DNA of 6,856 bases from Sphingomonas sp. (GTDB lineage: Bacteria; Pseudomonadota; Alphaproteobacteria; Sphingomonadales; Sphingomonadaceae): the NCBI GenBank assembly GCA_025935515.1, contig JAICVC010000114.1:1-6856 (forward strand), in the 5' to 3' direction. Each line of letters begins with the position of its first letter. The stretch's first letter is position 1. This document shows positions 6,807 to 6,856 of the stretch, one piece after another. The notes beneath the pieces are model-generated. The model had not been told where the DNA came from. It worked only from the letters and a program-made list of their open reading frames with translations, and searched no databases. The position numbers and the translations under genes were made by a program.

Positions 6807-6822
6807 TGAATAGGCTATGAAT
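6807..6822 (-). promoter_or_regulatory. Candidate OmpR-family operator: ATTCA-N6-ATTCA direct repeat
   Basis: On the minus strand the sequence reads ATTCATAGCCTATTCA: two identical 5-mers whose starts are exactly 11 bp apart, so they fall on the same face of the helix. OmpR/PhoP regulators commonly bind such tandem half-sites with an 11-bp period. The site lies about 40 nt upstream of the PepSY-like start codon, where a promoter is expected. A loose TTCATA...GATACA pair 18 nt apart overlaps it as a possible sigma-70 promoter. The repeat is seen directly; that the regulator encoded in this window binds it is inference. Confidence 0.35.
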
Positions 6823-6848
6823 GCTGCGGTTGTGCGGCGTTCATCGCC

Positions 6849-6856
6849 GAGGGGGA
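6849..6856 (+). promoter_or_regulatory. Possible ribosome binding site of a divergent gene beyond the window
   Basis: GAGGGGGA at the very right edge resembles a strong Shine-Dalgarno sequence on the plus strand. If a start codon follows within about 10 nt outside the window, a divergent gene would share the 6766-6848 control region with the PepSY-like gene. The window ends before this can be seen. Confidence 0.15.

Noticed and set aside
6815..6844. A 9-codon upstream ORF (MNAAQPQHS) on the minus strand before the PepSY-like gene
   Set aside because: It has no ribosome site (preceded by CCCCCTCGGCG), overlaps the likely promoter and operator, and probably lies upstream of the transcription start.

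Overview
The window holds five genes, all read from the minus strand, so transcription runs from high to low coordinates. Base composition is GC-rich. The proteins (two secreted M13 peptidases with HEMGH zinc sites, a PhoP/PhoQ-like two-component pair and a small exported PepSY-like protein) look most like an alphaproteobacterium of the sphingomonad group. That placement is an inference from protein style, codon use and gene neighbourhood; no marker gene such as rRNA is present.

Layout in transcription order. (1) Positions 6766-6856 are the upstream region, with a candidate operator made of two TGAAT/ATTCA half-sites exactly 11 bp apart. (2) 6466-6765 encodes a 99-residue exported PepSY-like protein. 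(3) A 109-nt gap carries a 7-bp hairpin just after the stop. (4) 5685-6356 encodes an OmpR/PhoP-family response regulator. (5) A 92-nt gap carries a very GC-rich hairpin 2 nt after the regulator stop, and an open frame that runs without interruption into the kinase. (6) 4273-5592 encodes a PhoQ-like membrane histidine kinase. (7) A 92-nt gap follows. (8) 2162-4180 encodes an M13 (neprilysin/PepO-like) metallopeptidase. (9) A 121-nt gap follows. (10) 13-2040 encodes a paralogous M13 metallopeptidase. No intergenic stretch exceeds 121 nt, and I see no RNA gene, mobile element or CRISPR array.

How the parts may work together: the kinase and regulator form a standard sensor-effector pair. The PepSY-like protein and both peptidases carry export signals, so they should share the periplasm with the kinase sensor domain. 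Co-orientation and short gaps suggest one regulon, perhaps one operon with internal RNA structures that set the dose of each product. The idea that the PepSY-like protein restrains the peptidases or tunes the kinase is a hypothesis from family behaviour. Nothing in the window is an obviously new system. The points most worth following are the kinase start (no canonical start codon fits the likely N-terminus), the stop-codon-proximal hairpins, the 11-bp direct repeat, and a one-residue insertion beside the zinc helix of the upstream peptidase.
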